Part shown: positions 12,848-26,790 of the stretch, piece after piece
Numbering within the stretch: position 1 is the first letter of the stretch
How the letters are laid out: every line of letters starts with the position of its first letter
Source: Gavia stellata
Lineage: Eukaryota; Chordata; Aves; Gaviiformes; Gaviidae
DNA: 64,000 bases
Assembly (NCBI RefSeq): GCF_030936135.1
Contig: NC_082594.1
Coordinates: 18,749,553 to 18,813,552, forward strand
Direction: 5' to 3'
Position numbers and translations under genes: made by a program
Notes under the pieces: generated by a model
What the model was told of the DNA's origin: nothing
Databases searched by the model: none
Seen by the model: the letters and a program-made list of their open reading frames with translations, nothing else

Positions 12848-13439
12848 ATCTGATAAGAAAGTCCTGTAATGTTACTTGTGTACATTGAGAGAGGGAGGCT
12901 AGTATTTATATTCTTAGGTGTACAGATATGCATCTGAATTGCTATCCACAAACAGGTAAGAATGATCACATGTGCAAAAGCAAGCTGTGAAGAAAGTTGA
13001 TAAGCTGCATTCTTGCAATAAATAAATAAATAAATAAATAAATCTGCCCGAACTGCATCTTAATTTAAATATGAGTCAAAAATATTATGTTGTTGTTGAA
13101 ACTACAACAAAATAGCACACACCAAACTATGACATACAAACAGAATGCCACAGGGCATATGAAGCAAAACTTTGCTCAGCCTCATTGAGATGTCTGTTGC
13201 AGCATTGTGTCCTCTTCCAGGTACCATTCTACAAGTTCAATGCAGTCCAGTGGGAAAGAAGTCAAGGGAGAAGTACAAAAACGCCTGAAACCTAAAACCA
13301 CGGCCTCGGAGGGAAGGCTGAAAGAACCAGGTTGGATGGAAGGAATTAGAGAAGTTACTGAAGTGAGACACAATAATCTTCAAATACATAAAACAGAACT
13401 ACTACACAGAAGGCAGACAAATACGTTCTCCATATCCAT
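12848..13439. other. Intergenic with a short tetranucleotide repeat
   Basis: Noncoding. It contains the AAAT repeat at 13017-13043, with nothing else recognised. Confidence 0.5.
13017..13043. repeat. (AAAT)n microsatellite
   Basis: Nearly seven uninterrupted AAAT units. It could be length-polymorphic. Confidence 0.95.
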
Positions 13440-13678
13440 AACAAAGACGAAGAATTGGCTTAAATTCCAACAAGGGATATTTAACTTAAACATTAGGCTA
13501 CATTTGCTACCCATGTGGCTAGCTAAGCTCTGGAGTAGACTGCTGGGGAGCCTGGGTTTTCTTCATCACTGGAGGCTTTTAAGAACCGACAAGCATATGC
13601 CAGGCTGGCACAGATAGAGCCGATCCTGCCTTGTGCATTGTGATGAGATAAATGGCCTCTAAACCTCTTCCAGACTGG
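13440..13678 (+). mobile_element. Ancient CR1-type LINE, 3'-end remnant
   Basis: The + strand reads LWSRLLGSLGF...HHWRLL near 13526-13580. This corresponds to the conserved LINE C-terminus [19 protein letters not shown]. It is followed by wording typical of old amniote CR1 tails (cctgccttgtgca near 13626, gatgagataaatggcctct, cttccag near 13667). The divergence is much greater than in the CR1 copies at 3043 or 11030, so the insertion is far older. Confidence 0.6.
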
Positions 13679-16600
13679 TTTTCTGCAGTCCCTAGAAAAA
13701 TTCTGAAAATGTTCATTGCTGTCTAATGAGGACAGCAGTGAAAACCCATTCTTTGATGGTGATTTGTTTGAGATGCTTTTACTGCAAAAGCTAGCAACTT
13801 TTACTTGTATTTTTGTACTTTCATGGGTAAGGAAGAAAGGGAGCAAAGGCAGAGGAGGGGCTACAGTTTATTTAGTTGTGTAGTCTCTTAGTTACCCTAG
13901 ACAGGCTAAACACAGTAAAAATGTCAATACAGGTTCCAACTCTATTATTTCTCTCAGTCAGAAATTAAACTTGCTTCTGCCAGCTGGGTCCCTTCCTTTT
14001 GATTGATACAACAGAGCTGAGCTGTTCATCATTTTTCTTTGCTGGTCAGCCCAGAGAAGCAGCTCATTGAAATTCTTCGGGTTGGTTATTTTGCGAGAAG
14101 TGCTATAGAATTGCAAATCATTGTTGCTGGTTAATGAAATACCTTCCAGCAAGTAACAATATCTTTTGGCTACCCAATATATCTTTTGCTGCTTCATCTT
14201 ATTTCTAGTGATTCTTGAAAAAATTGAGTTTTTTACAGTTCTTTTTCCTTCTGATGACTTCTTAGTACTGTCTTCTGTTGTTTGCCAGGTTCTGGAGCTG
14301 ACTAAATTATTTATTTGGAATATATAACCTGATGAATGTGCCAGCTTCTATTTGAAAATGGTTTTGAATCACCAGGGATTTCTGGAAATGTGGCTGGTAT
14401 TTATAAGTGGTTGCTAGATAGTTTGGAGGAACCTGCTGATGGCTGGTAAAGCTCACAATTCATTATTCAGATGGCGTAACTGAGCTGTTAAGCCACAGTG
14501 TTTCAAGTCCCTGACTAGAGAATTGAAAGTTTTTAAGCAGGTAAATGGTGAATAACAAATGAAGACTAATAGTCTTGTGTGCAGAAGAACCCTTCTCCAT
14601 AAAGGGAAACTCAGCAGCTTTCTTCCTATAAGCAAAATCCCATTTGTGTGCACATTTGCAGACATATGTATACATTCATGCCTATAAAAGCCGTTTTGCA
14701 TTCAGGTGCTGGCTGCCCTGGTTTTGAGCCAGAGGCAGCGAACCAGGGCCCATCTCCCCCCTTCAGATTCCCTCCTACTCCCTCTTGGCCTCTGAGGGGC
14801 TGATGAAGCTGAGATGCAGCTTTACAGCGTGTTAGCCCCTCTCCTGCCATGGGCAAATATATCAAGGGTACCAAGGCTGCTTCAGAGCCTACAAAATGTG
14901 TTCATGTTGGCTTAGGGGGGGGTTCCCAGCCATTTAGAGTCATTTTCCCCAGTATGCTCAAAACATCTGCGTGGGCTCAGCAGATACAACGCGGGGCCTA
15001 GGGTAGGGCCACAGCCTTCAGGAGCAGCAGCTGGTCACCACTGGGACACCCTGCAGTGCCTACAGCGATGGGAAATGCTGGTGACCGGACTACTGAAGCC
15101 TGCTTTTGCGGGCTGGGGGACTGTAAGGGATGCATCCTGCAGTGTATCTTGGCAATGCACAAGCTTGGAGCTTGCTTGAGTGACCCTTGCCAGCTCCTGC
15201 AAGAAAGCAGCCAGCAAAACTTAGATCAGCACTTGCTAGTCAAAATCCATTTTCCCACAAATAAGCACCAGTGATATCTCAGCTAAACTTTTAGAAAACT
15301 CCTTGTCCCATTGCTAACTCTGTACACGGGATGCTGCTCCACTCAGTATCTATTACCTCTTCCTGGCACCTCTGCTTTCTCAGCATCTTCTAGTTTCCTA
15401 GTGCTTAGACTTTGTCTTTGATTGATATAACCAGAAAGTGTGGATATTTTTATACTGATTTCTAACACAGTCTGCATTTCGACACTAGTATTTGTAATAT
15501 TTCTATTATAAGTAATCATCGTTCTTTCTGTCTAGGAGATGCAGGAATCTTTGTCCTTACCACAGTGCAAAAACTTCAATTTTCTTACTGTCTGCACCAT
15601 TGACTTACCATGATTCATATCCTCCTGTTGTTATGGAAAAATGAGGCTTTCAGTACCTTTGCATATTTTGAAATAGTGCAAGTTTTTCTAGACTTTCCTG
15701 AAGGAGGACAGCATTCCCTCATCTTTTTCTAGTTTCTCTGGGACAGCTCCCTTGCTGAAAGAAATATAATTTCTGTTTCTGAATTATTGGATGAAACTAT
15801 AGCCCTTACCTTTTGCCTATTATATTTGTTTGCATCTTGTTTTTAATTATTCAGTTACTTAGTTTGCTACATTTGGAAATAGCCTATATTTCTCAGTAAC
15901 ATTTTGTACTGACTATACCATTACCATTGCACTCTGAACAAGCAATCAGAGCGAAGAATAACCTGCCATCAGTGAACTGAAGGGCACTTAGTATGTTCTG
16001 CCACAGAAAATCAAATCCTCCCTTGGCAAGCTTTACAAAATTATGAGAATATTGGGAGATGTTTTGGTCTTTTTTTGTCCTACGATTGGTGAAATGAAGA
16101 GTTGGCCATGTGCTAGCTTCCCCTGCCCATCAAAAAGTGCAAGCATCAGTGAGGCTGGCCCTAATTGTTAATCTTGGCTGTGTAAAAAATCCTTGAATTT
16201 TATTTTTGCAAACCTGCATATTTTCCAGCATGACCAGAGATGTATCAGGCATAGAACAACAGCTCTCAGGCACCCTGGGTAACTTTGCAGTCAGATGCTT
16301 CATCTGGGCTATCCCAGAGCAGTGGGTGGAGCTGTCCCTGTGAGGGGAACTGAGGGTTTGACCAAAGAGGACACGGTCTCTGTTTTTTGGTGCCCTAACC
16401 ATTGAGCTGTTTTCCCATAGGGAATGTCATGATTGCCATAGTCTAGCTTGAGGCTGTAGGTTGTGATACCTGATCTCCCATACATACCTCACTCAGGATG
16501 CAAGGATGGAATCTCATCTCTGGAGAGAAGAGAACTACCAGACCTGGTCCTCTGCAATATTCCCCTTTGGTGGATTTAACCATCCCACACGTCAGGCGCT

Positions 16601-19600
16601 GGCTCATGGGAGTCCCTTGGAGTCTCCTTTACCTCCTCCGTTGGTGCTTGGGAGCTCAGGGCTATGTTTGCCTCTCCTGACTGCAGATGCCTCATATTTA
16701 GGTGTGGTGAAGAGGAATGTGGCAGTGCCAAAGTCCTTCTGTAGATATAGCCTTTAGCACTTATGTGAGTTTAGTTAATTATTTAGTTCTTTTTTTTTCC
16801 CATGCAGCTTAATTAAAATGTATTATAGCTTTTAGTTTTGTGTCCATGTTAATCTGTGCAGGTTCAGCTTCTATTTTGCATCCATTTCCCACAAACCCAG
16901 TAGGAAATGTAGGCAGCTTTCTTCCAGCCACACTGAATTTCAAGTTTTTCCATATCATTTGCCACTGCTCATCAGAATGAATCAGATTTTTAAGAAATGT
17001 TGACTTATGTCTGGTTTCTGCAAGTGGCCTAGGTGAACCTGACTGTAAGGAAACTCTTAAATCTTGTATTTGACTCTTGGAAATAAAATTGTAATTATCA
17101 AATTGGGAAAGAAATGACAAATTGCTTAAATTACTCTTGCTGATGACACACTCTCAGCATCAAATAACCTGCTCTGAGGGAACCTTCAGCCTTGCTGGAA
17201 CACAGCTTCCCTGGTGAACTCAGCCACCAGCACAAAAAACACGTAAGTAACAAATGAAAGTAATTGAACGTTAGCTGACTGTGGTGGCACATTTAGGTGC
17301 TGTCATATCATCTGACTTAGTCATGAAACAAATGGCCTTGAAATCAGATGCCCGAATCAAGGATCAACACTCACCACTGGCAAACTTCAATTTTCCTACA
17401 TAGGCTTGCAGTTTGAGTACCCTGTTAGATTAAAATAATATTTTTTTAGGAAATAGAGGGGAAGAAGTTCATGTTATGACAAGCTTTTAAGTGAGAAGGG
17501 AAAGGTGAGGTGAAATCTGCAGTGGGAATGCTGTGTTTATTAACTCTGCCACTCTGATTGTAATCTGTAAATACAAAATTGGGGCTGCAGTGACTAGACT
17601 GTGCTTTTTTTTTCATTTTTTGATAGAAGATGTTGGTGAAAAAAGCAAGCAAACAGCTCAAATCATAGGAGCAGGCAGCGGAATATGAATGTACTGGTTT
17701 CTGTGGGTGAATTGATGGGCTCTACTCAATACCTTCAGCTTGTCATTATCACCTGTGCTTTACAGACATGAGGCACAGTGCTGCCATTCCAGGATGATTT
17801 CTGCCTTTGGTAGGGAATTTGATTTATTTTACTTCTTCTGTCAATTAGGATTTTGACTTTCATGTGCTGGAGAATCGTGTCTTCAAGTATTTCCTAGAAA
17901 TGATTCTCTGCTTTGGGTTGTAACATAATTCTTAACACTTGGGGGAATTGTAGCACTCTGTAAGCTGTTAGGCTTACATTTCCCCCTATAACGTGCTAAA
18001 CAATAGCAGAGAAAACAGAATGACTTTTTTTCCTTCATGCTTTTCGTTTCCTAGCTATCCAGGCTTTGCCAAGCTCAGTGCACATAGCTGTATTTAATTT
18101 AAATACAATGCAAATGCAGATGCACATAAAAGATCAGCAGAATTAATTAGGTTTGGAGTGCTGGGAGAGCCATTGGGAAGGTTCTCACCAGGCTGATACT
18201 CCCTGTCAGCATTTCCTACCCACTCTGCTGGGTCTGTAAGCTCTGGATGACATCTGACTCAAGCACTCCTTTAATTTATAGCACTGACAATTAAATGGCA
18301 GTTCTCCAGCCTCTGCCCGAGGGGGTAGAGCTATAATAGGCTTTAGAGGTAAAGCTTCTATATTGCAGGATGAATTTTGTACAAAACAGTAATGTTAACA
18401 CGTTGATGCCCTTCAGCAAATATAGTTATACAATAAGTTAAAGCTTTTTATGATATTCTCCTTGGCATTTAATAGCGTACTTCAATAAGTTAATGTACCT
18501 ATGGAGATTTTTTCTGCCAGCGCCTAGCAATCCAAAATAGCTCTAATTTGCAGGTGTTACTCACTGTGTTTGTGATGAACTAATAGAATTAATCGATCAA
18601 AGGCTCCAAACACATTGGGGGTTTGAATACTTCTTTGATTTCTGTAATCACTTATTTTAATGGCTGATAAACCAGAGCTGAAACAACATTTGGTTTTACT
18701 GCAGAGAGTAGTGATTATAAAACTGTTTTGTTGGTGCTTTGAGCAGTGGTCGCTGTTGTTCTTTACGCATCTGTAGCTTAGCTAATTCACTGAGTCCAAT
18801 TCACCCATTACTCTGAAAGTCCTTTAAAATTTAGTAAACTGAGACAGTTTGGGGTGTGCAGAACTGTTATGTAATTCTGTAGCTGATAATGGAAGAAGAA
18901 GAATGTAAGACAGAGGGATATTCCCATGACAGTATGACAAGATCTGCCAAAGTGGTTAACCGAAAGGGAGCCTTGGTGCAAAATTTTATATATTTATTTG
19001 GGAGGAGGGGTGGAGGTGTGAAAGGAAAGCTACAGCTGGGACATTATTCTTTATTGCTTTATTCAGATAAGAACGTGGGCAAACAGTGGTGTTTGGTAAA
19101 GAGGTACCATCCCTCTTTTGTGTGGCAGACTGCACGCTGTTCTGTGCAGGAGAGGACAGGTTTAGGTTCTCCACGTAAGCCCCACCACTAGTGTTTGCAT
19201 CAGGCAAGCACGTCATAGTCACTGCTTTCTTTTAAGCTGTTTCTGCCTAGCAGTCAGATTGCAAGTTGTTTTTCTGAGTATGGTGGGTTGCTGGATTGCA
19301 CTGCAGTGATGGAGTCTATGCTGATTTCTTTTGAAAGATACCAGGTCTAAAATGGGTGTTTGTCACTTACTTCATGTAGCTCAAAAACGCTCATCACTGC
19401 ATTGCTGTTGTGTGTCAACAGGTGGGGTAAGTTATCTCCAGGATGCCTGTCCCCCAGCACTGGTGTGTTCTGTAATAGGGAATATTGATAAGATTGAATC
19501 ATATTTTATAATAGCTGAAGGCAAGTATCAGAGGGAAGAGTTAAGGATTTTTCCTTTGTGTTCTTCATGTCCTTTGATCTGGCATATAACTGACAGAAGG

Positions 19601-22600
19601 TCCTTGGCAGGGTCAGAGGGGCTACTTTTAAGACACTGGACTCCTGCAGTCTGTATATGTTTGCAGCTGGAATTAGCTAGTGTGTGGTCTGACCGACATT
19701 TCTTTGGCCTCTTTCTGTTTAATTCCTGCACACTTTACTTCGATCACACTACCTTTTTCCTGTTCAAATTATAAGGCATTGAACATCTCTTGTGTCAGCC
19801 CTAAGCCACACCTGCATAAAACCACTGCTGTGGGAAGGGCCAAACACCTTTAATAAAAAGCTTTCCTGTTCTGGGGGTCTGAAGAGAAGTCTGCTTCATC
19901 CTGAGGTCCAGCTTTGCCTGCTAGATTTAAGCAGCAGTAACTCCTGTTTGAGCTATGCAGATAGAATCAGGGCCAAATGATCTTTCCCAGCATTTATTAA
20001 TTTCCATTCTATTTTTAATTACTGATTCTTGCAATCAAATCCCACATGTCCAGTCAGCACTGCCCTACAATCAAGTCTTTCATTAAAATTCATCGTTGCA
20101 ATGCCAAAAAACAAAATACAGTTCTTTATCTGAAGTCAAACATTTTGGTGATATATACATCCTGGTCAAGTTAATTATTCCTGTTGGGGACAGCAGGAAT
20201 GGGTGCCAACATTTTAAGTCCATTTCAATTGGTTTTAATTGGGTGTATAATTATTTTTCTACAACTAAACAACTCCCATACTATAATTGCAATTATTAAA
20301 TAATGGAAAGACTCTTTAGAAATTTTGAAAAGCAAGATCTTGTTAAGATTTTGTTGAAGAAGAATCTCTAAACTATTTCCATTTATTTTCATTTCACCCC
20401 AGAAGAATTTTGCTTTCCTCCATCCTAAGTCAAAGGGCAAAATGAACAAAGGCAATTGACAAAGATAAATATCTTCAGGGTGATTCATAACATCCAGGGA
20501 AAGGCATATTCTTGTCTGATTCAAAACATGCCCAAATGTCTTTTTGTTCTGGAGTAAGTGCAGGCTTGTAGACTGTGACTGCAGCTGTCATGGCATAAGG
20601 AGGGAAAACTTGCTGACTATCAGCAGTGGACAGGAGGAGGTGCACAAGCCAGAGGGAAATGCCTGAGACCAGTTTCAGACAATGTGAGGACTTGCAAATA
20701 TAAGTCATTTCCATGGGGACATAAAATCTATTGGGTCATAAGAGGACAATGTGGTACTCTCATTCCTTGGACCATTTCTTTCATGTCCAGACAGATTTGA
20801 GCACAGACCTCAGGCTTTAATGGCCTGACCAAGAAAAACATGGACAATAAAAACCTAAAGAGGTGGTGCTCAACATTTTACTTGGTGCAGTAACATCCCA
20901 CCCAGCTGAATAGGGAAGATGACACATTTTGGAGCTGATGTGGCAGAGGGACTCAGTCCAAAGACTTTGCATTCTTCACATTTGCTTTGAGATCAAGACC
21001 TGTCATATGTGTATTTACATAACAGCAAAGCTTCTGGGCCATCATGTCACCCCAGGAAATTCCCAGAGGTGGGTAAGACCAACCAGGGAACGGGAGTAGT
21101 GCAGAAGATGTGGCAAGGGGTAAGACAGCAAAGGGTCAGCTGGACATTTTCGCAGACCCACAGCAGAAGAGCTGCAAAGAAGATCTGATAACTTATTTGC
21201 AGCCTAAGACTGGCTATCATGTGGCTCAGAGCTTCTACATATCCCTGGTGTGAAGCTGAGTTTGGGTAAGTCATAGTGTATCAACCCATCCTCTTGTAAA
21301 ATGAACCCAACTGACTGAATAGGAGGATGTTAAAAGCATTTGGTCTGTTGCAGTCGGAATATAAGGGAGGCCCAGTACAGAAAACATCAGGTGATATGAA
21401 GTGCGATAATGTTGGTGTTTTCTGTGTGACAATAATAACAGCCTGGATCACAATCCTGCCAGCACCATCTCCTTCCACCAGCACCTTCCACCATTTGATG
21501 TGGAATATTTAAGGCGTAGACAGAGAAAAATCTTGTCCATACAATTGTGTCACAGCCACTGATGCAACTCAGAGCTTCTGCCTCCATGACTTGACCACCC
21601 TGCAATGTATTTGTTAAAAGCTGGATCCCAGTTTGCATTTTTTGCTGCTACAAAATGACATTATTTTCCCCATTCCCTCACGGACGCTGTGCTTCCAAAT
21701 GTATCCCAACAAAATAGCAATTAACATCAGCACAGACTGACTAATATATGCCAAAAATTGCCAGAAGGATAACCTGCATCCAAATGGGTGATTATAAACC
21801 TGTCACCATGGTAATCCTAAACTCAACAAGAGTTTTCTTATTCACAGTCATGAAGACTAGAAAGAGAGTCTAAAAAGACACGTCATACTCATGGCAGAAT
21901 GGAACGAGAAAAGAGCAGTTAAATGAAGTTCTGTCTGTGGAACAGAGAAGCCGGTTATCCATAACAATCTCGTTGCCTGCAAGATGCAAAAGCAGGATTT
22001 GTGATGGTGTGAAATAATAACGAACAAGATGGGAGTGAAGGCAGAGTCTGGAGAAGACAAATCCTGCCATTAGACTGTGACTACAAAGTGGAACTGGGGA
22101 AAAAAAATGAACGGGACAGAAAAAAAATCATCTGTGAAGCCAGCAGCAAACAATTGCCACAAATAGCTGCAAACGCTGGAAATGAACTTCAAAGCAATTA
22201 CTGAAGTAAATTAAGTGACAGTCAACATTCATATCAATGGACTGAGAGCTTTTCCAGAGAGGGAATGGAAGGAAAAATCTTAGAAATGAAGAAAGCTGAA
22301 CTTTTCATTTGAACGCTTTCAAGTACAAGGCTCAGGTGTTTCTTCAGAGCTTTGTATATGGATTTGACTGGATTTGGCCCCTTCCCTGGGCACCGGCCAA
22401 CCTTGCCGAGTGAAGCGGTGATGTATTTGGGCTGGGGAACTGTGCGGATGTTTCAAATCTCTACCAATTCTTTTCGCAGTGGGTTTAAAATGCAAATGTG
22501 AAAATGCAAGAGATGCTCATAAACAGTATTGCCTTGTGGCAGCGTGGTGCCCCAATGGCTACCTTCAAGTGCTGGTAATGGTGGAGACTGCAGCCATTTT

Positions 22601-25141
22601 GGCTGGCTAGTGCGCCCTTGGGCCCCAGTAACCTCTGCTAGTGATCATGCGTGCTGAAGCACCCTCGCATGTTGCCAGTTCCTTCTGGTTTCAGCACAAA
22701 CTGAAACAACATGAAAATAATCTTTAAAATAAATGCTTCATACTTTGGGTAGATGTCTACTATATCAAGGGAATTTGGTTTGTTGATTTTTGTAGATTTT
22801 GCTCCCCATCAAAAGGTGTGCTTTAGACCTCCCTAGCCCAGGCTATGGCTCGGCTTGCAGCACGCGCTGGGAGGTGTGGTGGGGATCTCTATCCAGCTGT
22901 GTAGTGGAGAGCAGGGTGCCGCTGGCTGTCAGCAGGGCTCCAGTTCTGGGACACGACATGGTGGTCCCTTGCCTGATCATATAGAAGGAGCATCCTGAGA
23001 GGCTGCAGTCTCTATATCTGTGCTCTGCTCACACCTTGTGACCACCTCTTTTACACTGGGACACCTGCCTTTTCCCTGTGCCCAAACTTTTTTCTTCAGG
23101 TTTCCACCTGAAGGGAAAATTGGGTTCAAAACAGCAGCCCAGCTACTGAGGAATTAATTTAATCAAAACCAAGACACCAGTGCTGCACAAACCTATGCTG
23201 TCTACCTGTTAGCTTCCTGGTGTTTACAGTGTTTGGTTTGACCTACGCTATAAAACCTAAATGGCCTGGGGGCTGCCTACCAGCAGTGCCTCTTTCCATG
23301 CGCTGCCGGTAGCAGAAGCGCTCCCCAGAAGGTCCTGATACCATTAATCTCTCCTCAAGAGAAATTAAAAAGTCCTAAAGCCTTTCCTTGTCTCTAATCC
23401 TTTTGTTGTCTTTCTGTCATTCAATTTACTTTCTATGTGATTTTTGAGCTAGAGCTGACTGGGGTTGAAAGTAGTATATAATGAAAAGATGCTCTGTTGG
23501 TTTATTTAATGGCATTAGGTTATGGAGGCCGTAGAGCATACGTGCTATTGCCACTGATGGTCAGAATTGCAAAACCAAATAAAAAAAGGCTGCCTGAAGT
23601 AATCATAACATTTTTTTTCTGGTGTTGCAGCCAGGCTATTAACAACCTAGGACTCTCTCCTGTCCTGTATCTCAGCTGATTTGAAGTATGATAGAAAACA
23701 AGCTTCCAGTACTGCTAATAGTGCATAACATTTTAACAGCTGCTGTGTTTCATCATAAATCTATGTATTTGGGGGAACAAGATAAGAGTCAGTGTGTGCG
23801 GTGAAATCACATAAGCACTGGGTTTTTTTAAAATATTATGAGGGTTAGAGAGGTGAAATGTGCTGAGGATTAAAAAAAAAGGTATTGTGGCTTAAAAAAG
23901 TTACATTGCAAAGCAGTATTTCAGTTTTGCTTTCAAGAATTTGCTGTTCAGACTACGGAAAGGAAAGCCTGTCTCCTGCCAGCGAGCCGTGACCTGCTCA
24001 TCCAAACCAGGCAACCATCTATCAATGTCAGAGCCAAGGAGGAATCGTGCAAAGCCGGTGACAGCGATCAGGAAAGTGAAAGTGCTAGAAACAGTCCTGC
24101 TGTAGTGAGAGGGAGCGTTGGTCCCCAGCACCAGGCATCGGACCCCAGCTTGGCCAGACTCGAGAGGGTTTTGCTTTCCTTTTCTAGCCTTCCTGACTAC
24201 AGTGGGATTACCCCAGCCTTCACCTTATTCACCTCCCATAGTGCTGAGCATGGACCTTGATATTTACCTGCTATGCATGTTTTATGTAAACAAAACACTG
24301 ATCCTTGTCCTTCCCAAGTCAATCGGTAGACCTTCCATTGGTTTTGAAAGGAGTTGTGCCGAGTTCTGAGCAGCCAGTGTATGCGGTGCATGCTGAAGAG
24401 GAAAACCAGGGTTCTTCAGGTTTATTTGCTTTTGTTGTATTACCCCAAGGCACTACAGCGGAGAATCAGTCTCTTTCCAAACTGTGCTGGAGGTAGGAAT
24501 GTAATTACTGTTGCCTTCAGTACAGAAAAGTTTCTAAAAGCTTTTCCATTGCTGGGAACAATGGTTTGTGTATCTCTCTAGGCTGATGATTAATGCATCT
24601 CCTCCTATGTCCCTGTCACTTGATTCAGTCATCTCTCTTTCCTGGAATATGTGTGCATTTCGCCGTATGCATAGAAGTACTTGCAGAGTGGGCAGACTCC
24701 CCTGGCACAGACTGTAGGGGGCACCTCCGGGCTGTGTAAGCACCTGAAGAGAAGTTGCTCAAAACTGCTCACTTTTGGGATAAAGCTAAGGTTCTTTTTT
24801 CTTAGAGAATTTGACTGAGGGAGGGACATATATTACCCTTGTCTGAGGAAATGTCAGAGCCAAGTGGGGCTTGAGCTCTGCTGTGCCTGAAAAAATAGGT
24901 GTTTTAATGCATAAGAAAACTGATTTTCTTCATGACTGATTTTCTCTGAAAAATTCAAGGCAAACCCCATAAAATCCTCCGTATTTTGTATATCTAATCA
25001 GTGGCAAGGAGTTTCTCACATTACTCACGTACAAATCTCATTTTGATCAGCTGTATGTTGTCTTTTTCACTATCTTGCTGCCCATGTCTGCTCCACATGG
25101 ATTTGCTTGGGCTCTAGCAGCCTTCTTGCATTGTCCTTCAG
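13679..25141. other. Long gene-free stretch
   Basis: About 11.5 kb of AT-rich sequence without a recognisable gene, RNA gene or young transposon. Frames are short (up to 147 codons at 19331-19774, +) and unrecognised. The segment around 18.05-18.35 kb has a regulatory-like composition and is listed separately. Confidence 0.5.
18050..18345. promoter_or_regulatory. Possible conserved noncoding element
   Basis: A compact segment with clustered homeodomain/POU-like motifs: a palindromic AT core (tatttaatttaaata, 18091-18105), an exact octamer ATGCAAAT at 18108-18115, and aattaattag at 18141-18150. No reading frame explains it. The call rests on motif density only, and conservation cannot be measured here. 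Confidence 0.2.
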
Positions 25142-25239
25142 AGATTTTATTTCGCAGAATGTTCTTGGAATTAAATGCTGGTAATGATGCTTCTGAGGCC
25201 CTAACAGTACTGTGGGACATATGCAGAAGTAGACAGAAG
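25142..25239 (+). other. Exon-like segment with good splice sites
   Basis: A 98-bp segment preceded by a pyrimidine-rich acceptor (ttgcattgtccttcag, AG at 25140-25141) and followed by a strong donor (GTGAGTACTG at 25240). A second strong donor (GTAAGTACAC) lies at 25640. The segment is open in one frame but matches nothing I recognise. It could be an exon of an unannotated noncoding RNA or a chance pairing. Confidence 0.22.
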
Positions 25240-26229
25240 GTGAGTACTGATTTTTCCTATGTTGTGTATCTATTGTACCTGTCCTAGGAGCAGATGTTAG
25301 CTACAGGTTTGCAGGAGGAGGTCATTTGTTGAGCTGTCGAGCCTTGTGAGCTTTTCCCAGGAATAACAACTTTATCACCATGACATTAGATGTGCCAAAA
25401 ATGTTTATTAACACAATCACCTTCTGTCTGAGCAGTCATGTTTTATGAATAGAGAGAATAAAATTTATATTTTTGGTCCTAAAGCAGCTTTTATTTTATT
25501 TTATATTAATGAAAGCTGTGACCAGCCTTCTCCCTTGCCACGTGGGAGATACATCATTTGCCTGAGAAGCTGCAGTGATGTTTGAGAACAAAATGGCTGC
25601 AGCCTCTGTGCTTGGGTCAAAAAGCTTGGGAACAGACAGGTAAGTACACAGGCATCAAAAGCTTCACAGTGTTCCTGGGCATCAGGAGAGAGGAAAAAGG
25701 AGAGTGCAAAATGCAGCATCCTAGAACTGCTTCTTACCTACCTTTTCTCTCTCTCTTTATCTGTGTGCAAATAAAACATGCTTGTCCTGCAAACAGCAGA
25801 AGTCTGCAGATACCAACAGGGGCCTTTCTGCTCAAGGCAGTAGACCTTATCGTAAGCTGTCTGTTCATTAGGTGGAATATTCTCTCTCAGCTGAACTAAG
25901 TATTGCACATAAGGACAGGCACAGTACAGTGTCACCTAGTGCTTCTGCTGGCGTGGGTGGTGTCCTGCTGGTTCTGGTGGTTCCTAGGAGCACAAACAGT
26001 GATTTCTCTCCGGGCTGTTTCAGCACCCCAAGCTGAGAGGCTCACACAGATGTTCCATATGGCTCCTAAACTCGTATGGCTCCTAGACTCCTAAACAGCA
26101 CCTAAACTCATTTACTCTGAATTTTTTTTCCTTTTGCTTTGCCCACAGTCAACTATTTTTCCAGGTCACAGGTAGCGCCTGGAAGTTGTTGGTTTTGTGC
26201 AGGCTGCCTTGACCATAACATTTTTCTTA
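25240..26229. other. Intergenic, no gene seen
   Basis: Noncoding. It holds the donor-like GTAAGTAC at 25640 and a short imperfect tandem of ctcctaaactc-type words at about 26064-26112. Confidence 0.45.
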
Positions 26230-26790
26230 GAAACTTCACTATGTTGTCACTCTCTCTCTCATAATTTCTGTTAGTTTTTTTCTTTTAGTAGACATTAGCA
26301 ATTGTTCTTTTATCACATGCTTCTGTTCCTCCAAGTCTTCCTTGAGAAAGAATCTGTTACAGGAATTTTCTCCCTTCAAAGAGTTGTACCTTTGTAACTT
26401 GAAGATCAAGCAGTGAAGTTTTCATGGTGCGGAAGTTTGCCTAGGATATTCGAAGAGGTTTGAGACCTGCTTTACTTGTTACCATGAGATTGCATATGTG
26501 CTTATCAAACTCACCCTCTTCATTTTCAAAGGAAAATATTTCATTTTTCACTCTGAGTGTGGTTTTCCAGTGTATTGGTCTGTTTCACAGTGGATCTCCT
26601 TCCTACAGCAAGTTCGCTCCAAATGCTGTGGAAGAAGCTTGTGGAAGCTTCTTTTGCTCTACTATTTCTCTGATTGCATTGTAACCTTTTACTTCCATTT
26701 TGAGAGTGATGGTGTCCTTCACATTTTCAAAGTACTGATTCAGATCACAACCTTGGTATCACTCATAATGTTTTTGCTCAGTCCTTGGAG
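26230..26790 (-). pseudogene. Decayed coding-like remnant, possibly a processed pseudogene
   Basis: The minus strand gives a chain of short open segments in changing frames, each with protein-like composition. They are about 26740-26607 (includes TITLKMEVKGYNAIREIVEQ), about 26535-26445 (includes FENEEGEFDKHI), about 26440-26360 (includes RTMKTSLLDLQVTKVQLF) and about 26345-26240 (includes LKEDLEEQKHVIKEQLL). The last is a charged, heptad-rich coiled-coil-like stretch. Collinear segments separated by frameshifts and stops suggest a dead copy of a long coiled-coil protein. I cannot name the parent. An old transposon ORF or chance are the alternatives. Confidence 0.3.
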
